A stretch of 64,000 nucleotides of DNA from an uncultured Prevotellaceae bacterium (lineage in GTDB: Bacteria; Bacteroidota; Bacteroidia; Bacteroidales; Bacteroidaceae). Shown in pieces: positions 54,148 to 62,657 of this stretch. A model generated the notes under the pieces. It saw only the letters and a list, made by a program, of their open reading frames with translations, was not told the DNA's origin and searched no databases. The DNA lies in NCBI GenBank assembly GCA_946540735.1, contig CAMNIN010000006.1:35498-99497 (forward strand), given 5' to 3'. A program made the position numbers and the translations under genes. Each line of letters begins with the position of its first letter. Within the stretch, counting starts at the first letter, position 1.

Positions 54148-55615
54148 AAAAATGATGAGGCAAATTCATATCATCATAGGATGTTTGTTGCTGATGGCTG
54201 CATGCTCGCAGTCACCGGAGCATCCCAGAATGTCTGGTGAGGAACCTGCCATTTACCCTGACTATGTGGGGGTAACCATACCTGCCGGCATCGCTCCGCT
54301 GAATTTCAATATGGCAGACAAAGAGATAGACCACGTCGATGTGACGGTCAAAGGAAGCAAGGGCGGTGAGATGCATGCCAATGGTTCTTGGGCTGATTTC
54401 GACCTCGAAGATTGGCATGACTTGACACAAGAGAATATCGGTGGTTACCTGACTTTTTCCGTCTGTGGAAGAAAAGATGGAGAGTGGACCCAATACATGG
54501 ATTTCAAAGTGTATGTGAGTTCGTTTGCCTTGGATGACTATGGACTGACCTACCGCCGCATACCGCCTGGCTATGAGGTGGGTGGAAATATCGGAATCTT
54601 CCAGCGTGACATCCATTCCTTCGATGAGACACCCATCGTACAGGAGTCAGCGCTGCCGGGCCGATGTTTCAACTGTCATACGCCCAACCGCACCGACCCG
54701 AAATGGGTGACCATGCAGATTCGTGGAGAGGGTGGGGGCACCATGGTGCAGGTCGATGGTGAACAGCGTTGGTTGAATACCAAGACCGACTCTACGAAGG
54801 CTGCGGGCAGTTATGCTTATTGGCATCCGTCGGGAAATTATTGTGCTTATGCTGTCAACACCGTGCACCAGAGCTTTTTCACTGGTGCCAAGAGCAATCT
54901 GGAGGTCTATCACCGTTTCAGCGATATCGCTGTGCTTGACGTGAGATCCGATGAACTGATTTTGTCGCCGCAGTTGCAGACGGAGGACTTGGAGATTTTC
55001 CCGGCTTTCTCTCATGACGGAAAGACGCTCTATTACAGTTCATCCAAACCCTGCGACGTGCCGGCCGACTACCTGAAAGTGAAATGCAGTTTGTGCGCGA
55101 TTTCGTTTGATGCCGCTACGGGTTCTTTTGGTCAAGAGGTTGACACTTTGCTTAACGGCAGGGACCTGGACCGTAGCTTTGTTCTCGCGAGGCCATCCTA
55201 CGACGGCCGGTGGCTGATGTATTGTGTGTCAAGCCGCAGCAATTTCCCCGTGGCACAGAAAGACGCCGACCTTTGGATGATGAACCTTGAAACCCGTGAG
55301 ACGAGGCCTTTGACAGAGGTGAACAGCGGCTTTTCGGAGAGTTATCATAACTGGTCGTCAAATAGTCATTGGTTTGTCTTCTCCTCGAAGAGAGAGGACG
55401 GGACTTACACCAAACTCTATCTTGCGAGTGTCGATGACCAGGGACGGGTGAGCAAGCCGTTCCTCCTGCCGCAGCGAAATCCCCGCAAGTATTATGAAAG
55501 TCTGTTCGATGCATACAACGTTCCCGATTTCACCAAAACCAAAGTGCATGTCGATGTCAGGGAAATGCAGCGGCAGGTGAATTCGGATAAAAGGATACAA
55601 GTGAAAATCAAGTAA
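54128..55615 (+). CDS. Lipoprotein with CxxCH haem motif and PD40/TolB-like beta-propeller, module 1
   Basis: 495 aa if started at ATG 54128, which overlaps the previous gene by 20 bp; ATG 54152 is an alternative. Lipobox LLMAAC (Cys26). Conserved opening IYPDYVGVTIPAGIAPLNF. One haem c-type motif, Cys180-Phe-Asn-Cys183-His184, stands in PGRCFNCHTPNRTDP. The second half is a beta-propeller: YWHPSGNYCAYAVN, FPAFSHDGKTLYYS, RPSYDGRWLMYC, HNWSSNSHWFVFSSKREDG. The motif and its Asn are shared by both paralogues. Expected to be a periplasmic or surface-anchored c-type cytochrome-like lipoprotein; haem binding is inferred from the motif only. Confidence 0.78.
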   Translation: MRMRKDRKMMRQIHIIIGCLLLMAACSQSPEHPRMSGEEPAIYPDYVGVTIPAGIAPLNFNMADKEIDHVDVTVKGSKGGEMHANGSWADFDLEDWHDLTQENIGGYLTFSVCGRKDGEWTQYMDFKVYVSSFALDDYGLTYRRIPPGYEVGGNIGIFQRDIHSFDETPIVQESALPGRCFNCHTPNRTDPKWVTMQIRGEGGGTMVQVDGEQRWLNTKTDSTKAAGSYAYWHPSGNYCAYAVNTVHQSFFTGAKSNLEVYHRFSDIAVLDVRSDELILSPQLQTEDLEIFPAFSHDGKTLYYSSSKPCDVPADYLKVKCSLCAISFDAATGSFGQEVDTLLNGRDLDRSFVLARPSYDGRWLMYCVSSRSNFPVAQKDADLWMMNLETRETRPLTEVNSGFSESYHNWSSNSHWFVFSSKREDGTYTKLYLASVDDQGRVSKPFLLPQRNPRKYYESLFDAYNVPDFTKTKVHVDVREMQRQVNSDKRIQVKIK

Positions 55616-55619
55616 TCGT

Positions 55620-56249
55620 ATGAGTAAATATCTGTTTTGGGGCTTTGCCCTGATGGTCGCTGTTGCAGTGACCGCCTGTGATGCTGAGAAGGGAAAAACA
55701 TGCCGTATCCATGGCGTGGTAGAGGATGCCCGGCTCAATGACAAGCAAATCTTCCTCGTGCCTTTGGAGAACAACACTGCCGAGGCCGTGGATTCCGTCT
55801 ATATCAAGGACGGGAAATTCGAGTTCGTCACGGATACATGCCACATGGCTCAGATTATCATGGACTATCATTACCGTGATGGGGTGCAGCGATTGCTTGT
55901 TGTCACGGAACCCGGTGACTTGAATGTGAGAATCGGGCGGGTAAGCAGTGCTTCAGGTACCTTGGGAAATGACTCCTTGGAGGTTTGGAAATCGATCACC
56001 GAACAGCACTCTCGTGAAGTGGGCACTTTGAGGCAGGCTGCCAGAGAGATAGCGGAAACCGATACGGTGAAGGCTAATCTGCTGATGGCCCAGGCCGACA
56101 GTGTGCATCAGACTTACAAACGGCGTACACGGCAGTTGGCTGCCAATTTGAAAGAGGGGGCATTGCATGATTTCCTCAAAAGTCTTTATCCGACAAGCTA
56201 TCCCAAGAGAATGCCCGACGGAAGTGTGGTGACGGTATATGATGAGTGA
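55620..56249 (+). CDS. Lone DUF4369-like lipoprotein
   Basis: 209 aa with lipobox VTAC (Cys20). CRIHGVVEDARLNDKQIFLV, NTAEAVDSVYIKDGKFEF and the LLVVTEPGDLNVRIG strand match the DUF4369 domain that normally stands in front of a TlpA-like thioredoxin domain. Here the thioredoxin domain is missing and a helical tail of about 100 residues ends the protein (SITEQHSREVGTLRQAAREI and onward). It lies 4 nt after the first CxxCH gene and 6 nt before the second DUF6057 gene, so it belongs to the same transcript. It has no partner copy in the minus-strand module. Confidence 0.7.
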   Translation: MSKYLFWGFALMVAVAVTACDAEKGKTCRIHGVVEDARLNDKQIFLVPLENNTAEAVDSVYIKDGKFEFVTDTCHMAQIIMDYHYRDGVQRLLVVTEPGDLNVRIGRVSSASGTLGNDSLEVWKSITEQHSREVGTLRQAAREIAETDTVKANLLMAQADSVHQTYKRRTRQLAANLKEGALHDFLKSLYPTSYPKRMPDGSVVTVYDE

Positions 56250-56255
56250 CACCTT

Positions 56256-58073
56256 ATGAAAGCATTGTTTTCAAAATACTGGAAACTCTCGTTGTCGATA
56301 CTCTTCGGCATCTGTGTGGTTTGGTTCTGGACCATTCCTTATATATCCGTGATGTCATTTCAGGAACAATATCAGTTGTTCCTTTTCGATACGGACTATT
56401 TCATGGACCATCTTCTGTATCCCGGAGGAATGGCGGCTTATGCCGGGGAGTTTCTGACCCAGTTCTATTTCTCTCCTTTGGTGGGTGCGTGTTTCCTTGG
56501 CTTGCTCTATGTCCTGATACAGCGCTTGACTTGGCTCTTGTGCCGGCGCAATGGCGTTTCCGATGCTTGGTACCCCCTGACTTTCGTCCCCTCATTGATG
56601 CTTTGGGTGTTGATGAGTGATGAGAATGTGATGGTGGGCTTCATCATCGCATTGGTTGTGGCCATGTGTTTGATGCTTTGCTATCATGGGTTGAGCGGCG
56701 GTGAGGCTTTCCCGAAAAGGAAATGGAGGAAAACTGCTTTCGTTACGGTCACCTTGCCGTTGATGTATTGGTTGATAGGACCATGTATGTTGATGGTTGC
56801 GCTCTATATCGCTGTCTTCGAGTGGGTGAAGGGCCGCTCGCTGACTGGTGTGGTGGCGGGGGTCGTGACTTTGCTCTATGCGACGGCGATAGTCCTGGCT
56901 TGTTTGTCCTGTGTACAGTATCCTTTGTTTAATCTGGTGATGGGCATTGGCTATTACCGTTATCCTGTGTATGGGCCTGCCATGCAGATCTTCTTGGAGG
57001 CAGTCGTTGTCTTCCTGCCTTTCTTCCTCTCGCTCCTGCCGTCCAAGCGTACAACCACTTGGACCTTCGTTCCGCAAGTGCTGGCCTTGGTCGTTTGCAG
57101 TTGGTTCTTCGTGAGTCATACTTATGATCCATTGAAATATGACCTGATAGAATATGATTATCTTGTCAGGACTCACCAATGGTCCAAAATTGTGGATAAG
57201 GCAAAGAAAAAGCAACCTTCAAGACCTTTCGACGTGTCGTGCGTCAACCTTGCCCTGGCCATGCAAGGACAGTTAAGCGACCGCCTCTTTGAGTTCTTCC
57301 AAAATGGAGCAGAAGGCCTTTTCCCCTCTTTCCAACGTGACATGACCACTCCTCTGCCCACGTCGGAACTGTTTTATTGGTTAGGAATGGTCAATGAGGC
57401 TGAGCGCTATTCTTTCGAGGCTCAGGAAGCCATCCCCAACCACAATAAGAGTGGCAGACTGACCAAGCGCATCGCAGAATGCAACATGATCAATGGCCAT
57501 TATAAAGTGGCGATGAAATATCTGCGTATGTTGGAAAAATCATTGTTCTACAGCAACTGGGCCAAGGCGCAGATGGAGGCTATACGAAAAGGACAGGTGG
57601 ATGAGGACCCTGTCTATGGACGATTGAGGTCTTACCGACAGAAAAAGCAGGATTTCCTCTTCAGTGACACGGAAATGGACCAGATGCTTGGACTGCTCTT
57701 TGTTCAGAACTATGACAACCGGATGGCCTTTGAGTATCTGATGTGCTATGAACTGCTTCAGCGTGACCTTGAGCGTTTTAATGAGTATTATCCTTTGGGC
57801 AAATATGCCAAGTTCAAGCGTATCCCCAATGCTTATCAGCAAGCCCTGGCCATGCAATGGACTCAGCAGCATGGTTCTTTTGAAGGTATGCCATGGAGTA
57901 TTGAACCAGCTACCTGCAACTTACTCACTCAGTTTGTCAACCTTTATACGAAAAATCCGAAAGACCCCTCGTTGTCCGTTCCTCCCTTAGGTGACACCTT
58001 CTGGTCATATATGTTGGTGAGCCAGAAAGGAATGGAGAAGAAAGGAAAGCAACAAATGAAGGAGATTTATTGA
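56256..58073 (+). CDS. DUF6057-like polytopic membrane protein, module 2
   Basis: 605 aa, paralogue of the 52492 gene. The same order is seen: first helix (LSILFGICVVWFWTIPYI), EQYQLFLFDTDYFMDHLLYP, GGMAAYAGEFLTQFYF, further helices to about residue 290, then the soluble part with DYLVRTHQWSKIVDKAKKK, SGRLTKRIAECNMINGHYK and FYSNWAKAQM. It is about 50 residues longer than module 1 because of an extra C-terminal piece (TKNPKDPSLSVPPLGDTFW). The CxxCH gene begins 1 nt after the stop. Middle of the five-gene operon 52492-59562. Confidence 0.7.
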   Translation: MKALFSKYWKLSLSILFGICVVWFWTIPYISVMSFQEQYQLFLFDTDYFMDHLLYPGGMAAYAGEFLTQFYFSPLVGACFLGLLYVLIQRLTWLLCRRNGVSDAWYPLTFVPSLMLWVLMSDENVMVGFIIALVVAMCLMLCYHGLSGGEAFPKRKWRKTAFVTVTLPLMYWLIGPCMLMVALYIAVFEWVKGRSLTGVVAGVVTLLYATAIVLACLSCVQYPLFNLVMGIGYYRYPVYGPAMQIFLEAVVVFLPFFLSLLPSKRTTTWTFVPQVLALVVCSWFFVSHTYDPLKYDLIEYDYLVRTHQWSKIVDKAKKKQPSRPFDVSCVNLALAMQGQLSDRLFEFFQNGAEGLFPSFQRDMTTPLPTSELFYWLGMVNEAERYSFEAQEAIPNHNKSGRLTKRIAECNMINGHYKVAMKYLRMLEKSLFYSNWAKAQMEAIRKGQVDEDPVYGRLRSYRQKKQDFLFSDTEMDQMLGLLFVQNYDNRMAFEYLMCYELLQRDLERFNEYYPLGKYAKFKRIPNAYQQALAMQWTQQHGSFEGMPWSIEPATCNLLTQFVNLYTKNPKDPSLSVPPLGDTFWSYMLVSQKGMEKKGKQQMKEIY

Positions 58074-58074
58074 T

Positions 58075-59562
58075 ATGGCAAAGAACAAGAAGCAGAATCT
58101 TTTTTCGTACCCGTTCATGATGTGGATGGTAGCTTTGCTGGTGGCGTCATGTTCCTCGTCACCCGAGAATCCCGCTATGGTCAAGGAATTGCCCCCAATA
58201 TTTCCAGATTATGCAGGAGTGACCATCCCCGCTGAGATTGCTCCGCTCAATTTTATCTGCTGTGGTGATTATCAGGCAATGGACGTGACGGTGCGTGGTG
58301 CCAAAGGGGGAGAATTGCATGTCAATGGAGACTATGCTGACTTTGACATAGATGATTGGCATAAGCTGACTATGGAGAATAAGGGGACTGACCTTACTTT
58401 CACGGTATGTTTGAGAAAGGACGGCTCATGGGTGCAATACCAGGACTTTGTGGTGCATGTGAGCAAAGACGGACTGGAGGAGTGGGGACTCACTTACCGG
58501 CGTATTCCCCCCGGCTATGAGGTTTATGGGAAGATGGGACTCTATCAACGTGAACTCTCAACGTTCAGTGAACGGCCGATTCTGGAAAATACGGCGGTGC
58601 CGGGTGCTTGTCTCAATTGCCATGTGTCAAACCGTACCCATCCCGACCATTTCACGTTTCATATTCGAGGCCAGCATGGTGCTACGCTCATCCAACGAGA
58701 GGGAGGAATGGAATTGCTGAAAGCCAAAAACGATAGTATAGGTGGTTCCATGGTTTATCCTTACTGGCATCCATCCGGCCGTTTCGTGGCTTACTCCACC
58801 AACAAAACCAATCAGTCTTTTCATACAGTCGCAAAAGAGCGTATCGAGGTGTTCGACCATGCTTCCGATGTATTGCTTTATTCTCCAGACTCGCATGAGA
58901 TATATCTCGACTCCATCGTAGCCACAGAGGATCACTATGAGAATTATCCTGTTTTCTCTCCGGATGGCAGGACATTGTATTTTTGTGCTGCAGAGAAACG
59001 TGAAATACCGGCTGCTTACAAGGAAATCCAATATAATATCTGCAAGATAGGCTTTGATCCTGACCAAGGCGTGTTCGTGGGCGAAGTGGATACTATCTTC
59101 AACGCACGGCAACTGGGTAAGAGTGCCAATCATCCACGTCCATCTTACGATGGCCGTTTCCTGTTGTTTACTATGTCGGACTATGGCTGCTTCCCCATCT
59201 GGCACAAGGAGGCAGACCAGTGGTTGCTTGACTTGAAAACAGGGGAGACACGGGCTTTGGATGAGATCAACAGCAGCGATACGGATAGTTATCACAATTG
59301 GAGTGAGAACTCACGGTGGGTGGTGTTTACATCACGACGGGGAAATGGTTATTATACGAATCTTTACCTGACTCATGTGGGTAAAGATGGGAGAATGACC
59401 AAACCCTTCCTACTTCCGCAACGTTGTCCGTGGAATTATTATGATGAGACGCTTTTCTCTTTCAATACGCCTGATTTCACCAGTTCACCAGTGAACTTTG
59501 ACGCACAGACCGCGGCCTATGCCATCACCTCCGACAAGAGGACGGAGACGAAGGTAAGATAA
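58075..59562 (+). CDS. Lipoprotein with CxxCH haem motif and PD40/TolB-like beta-propeller, module 2
   Basis: 495 aa, lipobox LLVASC (Cys26). IFPDYAGVTIPAEIAPLNF repeats the opening of the module 1 protein. The haem motif is Cys179-Leu-Asn-Cys182-His183 in PGACLNCHVSNRTHP. Propeller repeats: YWHPSGRFVAYSTN, YPVFSPDGRTLYFC, RPSYDGRFLLFTMS, HNWSENSRWVVFTSRRGNG. Over the full length it is more like module 1 than module 3. Last gene of the plus-strand operon; the convergent third module ends 26 bp away. Confidence 0.78.
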   Translation: MAKNKKQNLFSYPFMMWMVALLVASCSSSPENPAMVKELPPIFPDYAGVTIPAEIAPLNFICCGDYQAMDVTVRGAKGGELHVNGDYADFDIDDWHKLTMENKGTDLTFTVCLRKDGSWVQYQDFVVHVSKDGLEEWGLTYRRIPPGYEVYGKMGLYQRELSTFSERPILENTAVPGACLNCHVSNRTHPDHFTFHIRGQHGATLIQREGGMELLKAKNDSIGGSMVYPYWHPSGRFVAYSTNKTNQSFHTVAKERIEVFDHASDVLLYSPDSHEIYLDSIVATEDHYENYPVFSPDGRTLYFCAAEKREIPAAYKEIQYNICKIGFDPDQGVFVGEVDTIFNARQLGKSANHPRPSYDGRFLLFTMSDYGCFPIWHKEADQWLLDLKTGETRALDEINSSDTDSYHNWSENSRWVVFTSRRGNGYYTNLYLTHVGKDGRMTKPFLLPQRCPWNYYDETLFSFNTPDFTSSPVNFDAQTAAYAITSDKRTETKVR

Positions 59563-59588
59563 ACAGGGCAGGAAAGCCTTGAATGGGA

Positions 59589-61052
59589 TCATTTGAAGTC
59601 GATGGCTTGTCCATCGACGGCATGCATCACGTCGACCGCCTCGAAAGGCAGGCGGCCACGGCCCAGTTCGGGTGCATTGAATGACTTGAGGCATTCGTCG
59701 TAGAACGACGGGTCGCGTTGTGGCAAGACAAAAGGTTTGTGTGGCTTGCCCTGGCGGTCGATATAGCAGAAGTAGGGTTTGCCGTATAGTCCGTCGTCGC
59801 GTTTGGAGGCGAAGACCAGCCAACGGCTGTTGGACGACCAACTGTGGTAGGTGTCGCTCTTCTTGCTGTTGACGATCGTCATCTCATTGATCTCGCCTGT
59901 GGCGAGATTCATCATCTGCAGGTCGGACTCCTGATGCCATATCGGGAATGTGCCGTAATCGGCCACGGAATAGACGATCTGTCGGCCGTCGGGACTGATG
60001 CGCGGGTGACAGACCGACAACTGTTGGCGGCTGCCAGAGAACAGCGTGTCGACGGTATCACCGATTTTTCCGGTTTTCTCGTCGAAGGCGATACGGCACA
60101 GGCTATAGCGCATCTCCTTCAGGTCCATGGGCAGCTGCACCTTGGGAGAGGCACAGTAATAGATGTATTTCCCGTCTGGGGAGAAAGTGGGGAAGGTCTC
60201 GAAAACAGTGCTGTCGCAAAGCAAACTGCTGTTGATGATGGTGTGGCTCTCCAAATCTGCCACATAGACATCGGAAGCTGAGTCGAAGACCTCCAGCCGT
60301 TTCCGTGGACGGGCATGGAAAGCCGGGATGATGACATTGGTGGAGAACACGATGTATCGTCCTCCAGGACTGAATCCGAAATAGACACTCCCCGACACCA
60401 TATCCTTGGTCTTGATATTCAGTTTGCTGAGTTTTCCTCCGCGGTTGAGGATGGCTCCTCCTCCCTCTCCTCTCACATACAGCATGGAGAGATCGGGCGA
60501 CTGGCTGCCATAGGTGTGGCAGTTCATGCAGCGGTTGCCCACCAGTCCGTAGTCGGCAATCGGCCGTTCGTCGAAATTCTCCACACATCGTTCCCGCAGC
60601 GACAGGTTCTGGTAGATCTCATAGTCGGGTTCGATGAGCCGGTAGGTGAGATAGGGGTCAACAGGATCCTCGCTCACGTGCCAGGCAAAAGACTTGTATG
60701 CCGTCCATTGCCCATGCTCCAGTGCCGTGACCGTCACTTTCATCTGCTTGCCTTTGGCTTTCTCCAGCATTGCCTTCCACTCGCTCGCTCCAAAAGTGAT
60801 CTCATGGCCTTTGGCATTGATTTTCATTCCCTCTCCGTCGCATTCGACGCTCACCTCCACGGCTTCAGCATCGCTGCGGAGCAGGAAATTGAGGGGTGCG
60901 ATGTTGCAGGGGATGGTGATGTCGGTGTAATCGGGATAAATCGGTGGCAACTGGTTAGAGGTCCTGACATCAGAAGGTGTCGGTGTGCATGCCGCCAGCA
61001 GCAGGACGGCGATGAGTGCGGAGAGGACGTGTATGTGATGTCTGGATGTCAT
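59589..61052 (-). CDS. Lipoprotein with CxxCH haem motif and PD40/TolB-like beta-propeller, module 3
   Basis: 487 aa from ATG 61052, which overlaps the stop of the upstream membrane gene as ATGA; an in-frame start at 61178 lies inside that gene. Lipobox LLLAAC (Cys22), opening IYPDYTDITIPCNIAPLNF, haem motif Cys175-Met-Asn-Cys178-His179 in NRCMNCHTYGS, and propeller repeats FPTFSPDGKYIYYC, HPRISPDGRQIVYS and HSWSSNSRWLVFASKRDDG. It is the most divergent of the three copies but keeps every landmark. Translational coupling with the DUF6057 partner is the tightest of the three. Confidence 0.78.
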   Translation of the reverse strand: MTSRHHIHVLSALIAVLLLAACTPTPSDVRTSNQLPPIYPDYTDITIPCNIAPLNFLLRSDAEAVEVSVECDGEGMKINAKGHEITFGASEWKAMLEKAKGKQMKVTVTALEHGQWTAYKSFAWHVSEDPVDPYLTYRLIEPDYEIYQNLSLRERCVENFDERPIADYGLVGNRCMNCHTYGSQSPDLSMLYVRGEGGGAILNRGGKLSKLNIKTKDMVSGSVYFGFSPGGRYIVFSTNVIIPAFHARPRKRLEVFDSASDVYVADLESHTIINSSLLCDSTVFETFPTFSPDGKYIYYCASPKVQLPMDLKEMRYSLCRIAFDEKTGKIGDTVDTLFSGSRQQLSVCHPRISPDGRQIVYSVADYGTFPIWHQESDLQMMNLATGEINEMTIVNSKKSDTYHSWSSNSRWLVFASKRDDGLYGKPYFCYIDRQGKPHKPFVLPQRDPSFYDECLKSFNAPELGRGRLPFEAVDVMHAVDGQAIDFK

Positions 61053-62644
61053 GGCTGTGGCGTTTTGGCAGTGTCGAAATAATACCAATAGGTGTCGCGG
61101 AATCTGGGGTTGCCCCGTTGCTGGCTGTATTCTTGAAACCGCTGCATCTGAGCGGGGTCGTGGATGTATTTCTCCCATTCCTCCTTAGGAGCCTCAGTTC
61201 CGGCGAGGTAGATCATCAGAGCCTGTTGGTAAAGCGGTTTGATGCGCTCATTCCCGATGTTGTAGCAATAGCGGTCGTAGTCGCGCTTGAAATTCTCCAT
61301 GTCCTTGAGCAGCAGTGTGCTGCAGAGGATATAGTCGAGTGCTGTGGTGTTGTTGGGATTGGAGTCGAGCAGTTGCATCATCACCAGGTGGAGGTTGTCA
61401 GTCAACCGGATGGTGTCGGCGTTATTGACGGTCGACTGCTTCTGGAGAAGTTCGGGGTCGATGTCGCCAGCCAGGGTTTTGTTGGCCCATTTGCGGTAGA
61501 CAAGAGTCTTCTTCAGTATATTCAGGTATTTCTTGGCAGCGAGTGTGTCGCCGCTCACGATGTTGCACTCTGCCAGGCGCTTGATCATCCTCACGTTGCG
61601 GTTGTGCGGTGAGAAGACATGGGTCATCATGGCGGCGCGCTCGGTGAGTGTCATATCGCCCAAGGCCCAGTAAAGTTCGTTCATGTTGATGATGACGAGT
61701 TTCGGCGTCTCAGGTCCGATGGCATAGAAGGTGCCGAGTTGGTTGGGGGTGAATCGCATGAGTTTATCGGGCAGTTCACCTTTCTGTGCCTGGATGATGT
61801 TGTAGAAAAACAGCATCATGTCGGTGCGCTCCTCAGGCTTTGCATTCTCCACGATCCGTTCCACTTTGCTGTAGTTGCCGAAGTGATATTCATTGTCGAC
61901 GGCGAAGGCATCTTCCAGGAGAAAATCGGGCTGGCTGAACTTCCCGATGCCGGGATAGGCGATCGCTTTGGCAGTTTGGAGGTAGTAGCCATGATGTGCT
62001 GTCTTGATGATGGGGAAGAGCAGGATGAGTGGCATGAGCCCGAAGAGTGCCGAAGGGTGCAGTGGCCTTTTCCTCCAATGGCAAGCCAGGTCGGTGAAAA
62101 GAAGGATCTGAAGGATCCAGATACCGTAGCCGAACATCCAATAGGTGAGCACTGATGCGATGGTGATGGCAGCGGCTTTCAGCCAGGGCTTGGTAGCTGG
62201 CAAGCTGTTTGTCAGGATGAAGGCAGCCAGACCGCCGCAGAGAGCGATGACAGACGACAGGCGGTAGCTGGTGTTCAGGCAAAAGATAGCCTCGATGGTC
62301 ATCACGATGAAAGCGATGGCGAACGCCCCGTGCTTGTGGAGTCCGGCAGACTGGAATGCTCTCCGGGTCAGGTCGCCAGCGATGAGCAGGGTGACGGTGA
62401 GGATGGCAGGTCCGAGATAGAGGTAATAATAGAATTGTGTGAGGAAATCACCGGTCAGACAAGCCAGCCAAGCAGGTTTCTGGAAATAAGAGGCCAGGTA
62501 TCCTGAGGTGAAGAGAAATATCTGGTTCTGCTCCTGATAGAAGAAGTGATAGTGATAGAAGCACTGGAAAAAGACAAAACATGCGATGCCCCATGTCAGG
62601 ATGAGGACATAAGGGTAGTATTTGCTGATTTTGTTCTCTCTCAT
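61049..62644 (-). CDS. DUF6057-like polytopic membrane protein, module 3
   Basis: 531 aa from ATG 62644 (MRENKISKYYPYVLIL); longer in-frame starts lie inside the RidA-like gene. First helix, then EQNQIFLFTSGYLASYFQKP and LACLTGDFLTQFYYYLYLGP, the same block as in the other two copies but with GG replaced by a Leu-rich piece. About eight further helices reach to residue 275 or so. The soluble part has VRMIKRLAECNIVSGDTLA and VYRKWANKTL. Shorter than the others by 20-75 residues. It follows the RidA-like gene by 13 bp, so the transcript is RidA-like, DUF6057-like, CxxCH lipoprotein. Confidence 0.7.
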   Translation of the reverse strand: MRENKISKYYPYVLILTWGIACFVFFQCFYHYHFFYQEQNQIFLFTSGYLASYFQKPAWLACLTGDFLTQFYYYLYLGPAILTVTLLIAGDLTRRAFQSAGLHKHGAFAIAFIVMTIEAIFCLNTSYRLSSVIALCGGLAAFILTNSLPATKPWLKAAAITIASVLTYWMFGYGIWILQILLFTDLACHWRKRPLHPSALFGLMPLILLFPIIKTAHHGYYLQTAKAIAYPGIGKFSQPDFLLEDAFAVDNEYHFGNYSKVERIVENAKPEERTDMMLFFYNIIQAQKGELPDKLMRFTPNQLGTFYAIGPETPKLVIINMNELYWALGDMTLTERAAMMTHVFSPHNRNVRMIKRLAECNIVSGDTLAAKKYLNILKKTLVYRKWANKTLAGDIDPELLQKQSTVNNADTIRLTDNLHLVMMQLLDSNPNNTTALDYILCSTLLLKDMENFKRDYDRYCYNIGNERIKPLYQQALMIYLAGTEAPKEEWEKYIHDPAQMQRFQEYSQQRGNPRFRDTYWYYFDTAKTPQP

Positions 62645-62657
62645 CTGATTATGATGC

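Noticed and set aside
59563..59588. Bidirectional terminator between the convergent module 2 and module 3 genes
   Set aside because: The 26-bp gap has no stem of useful length and no T-tract.
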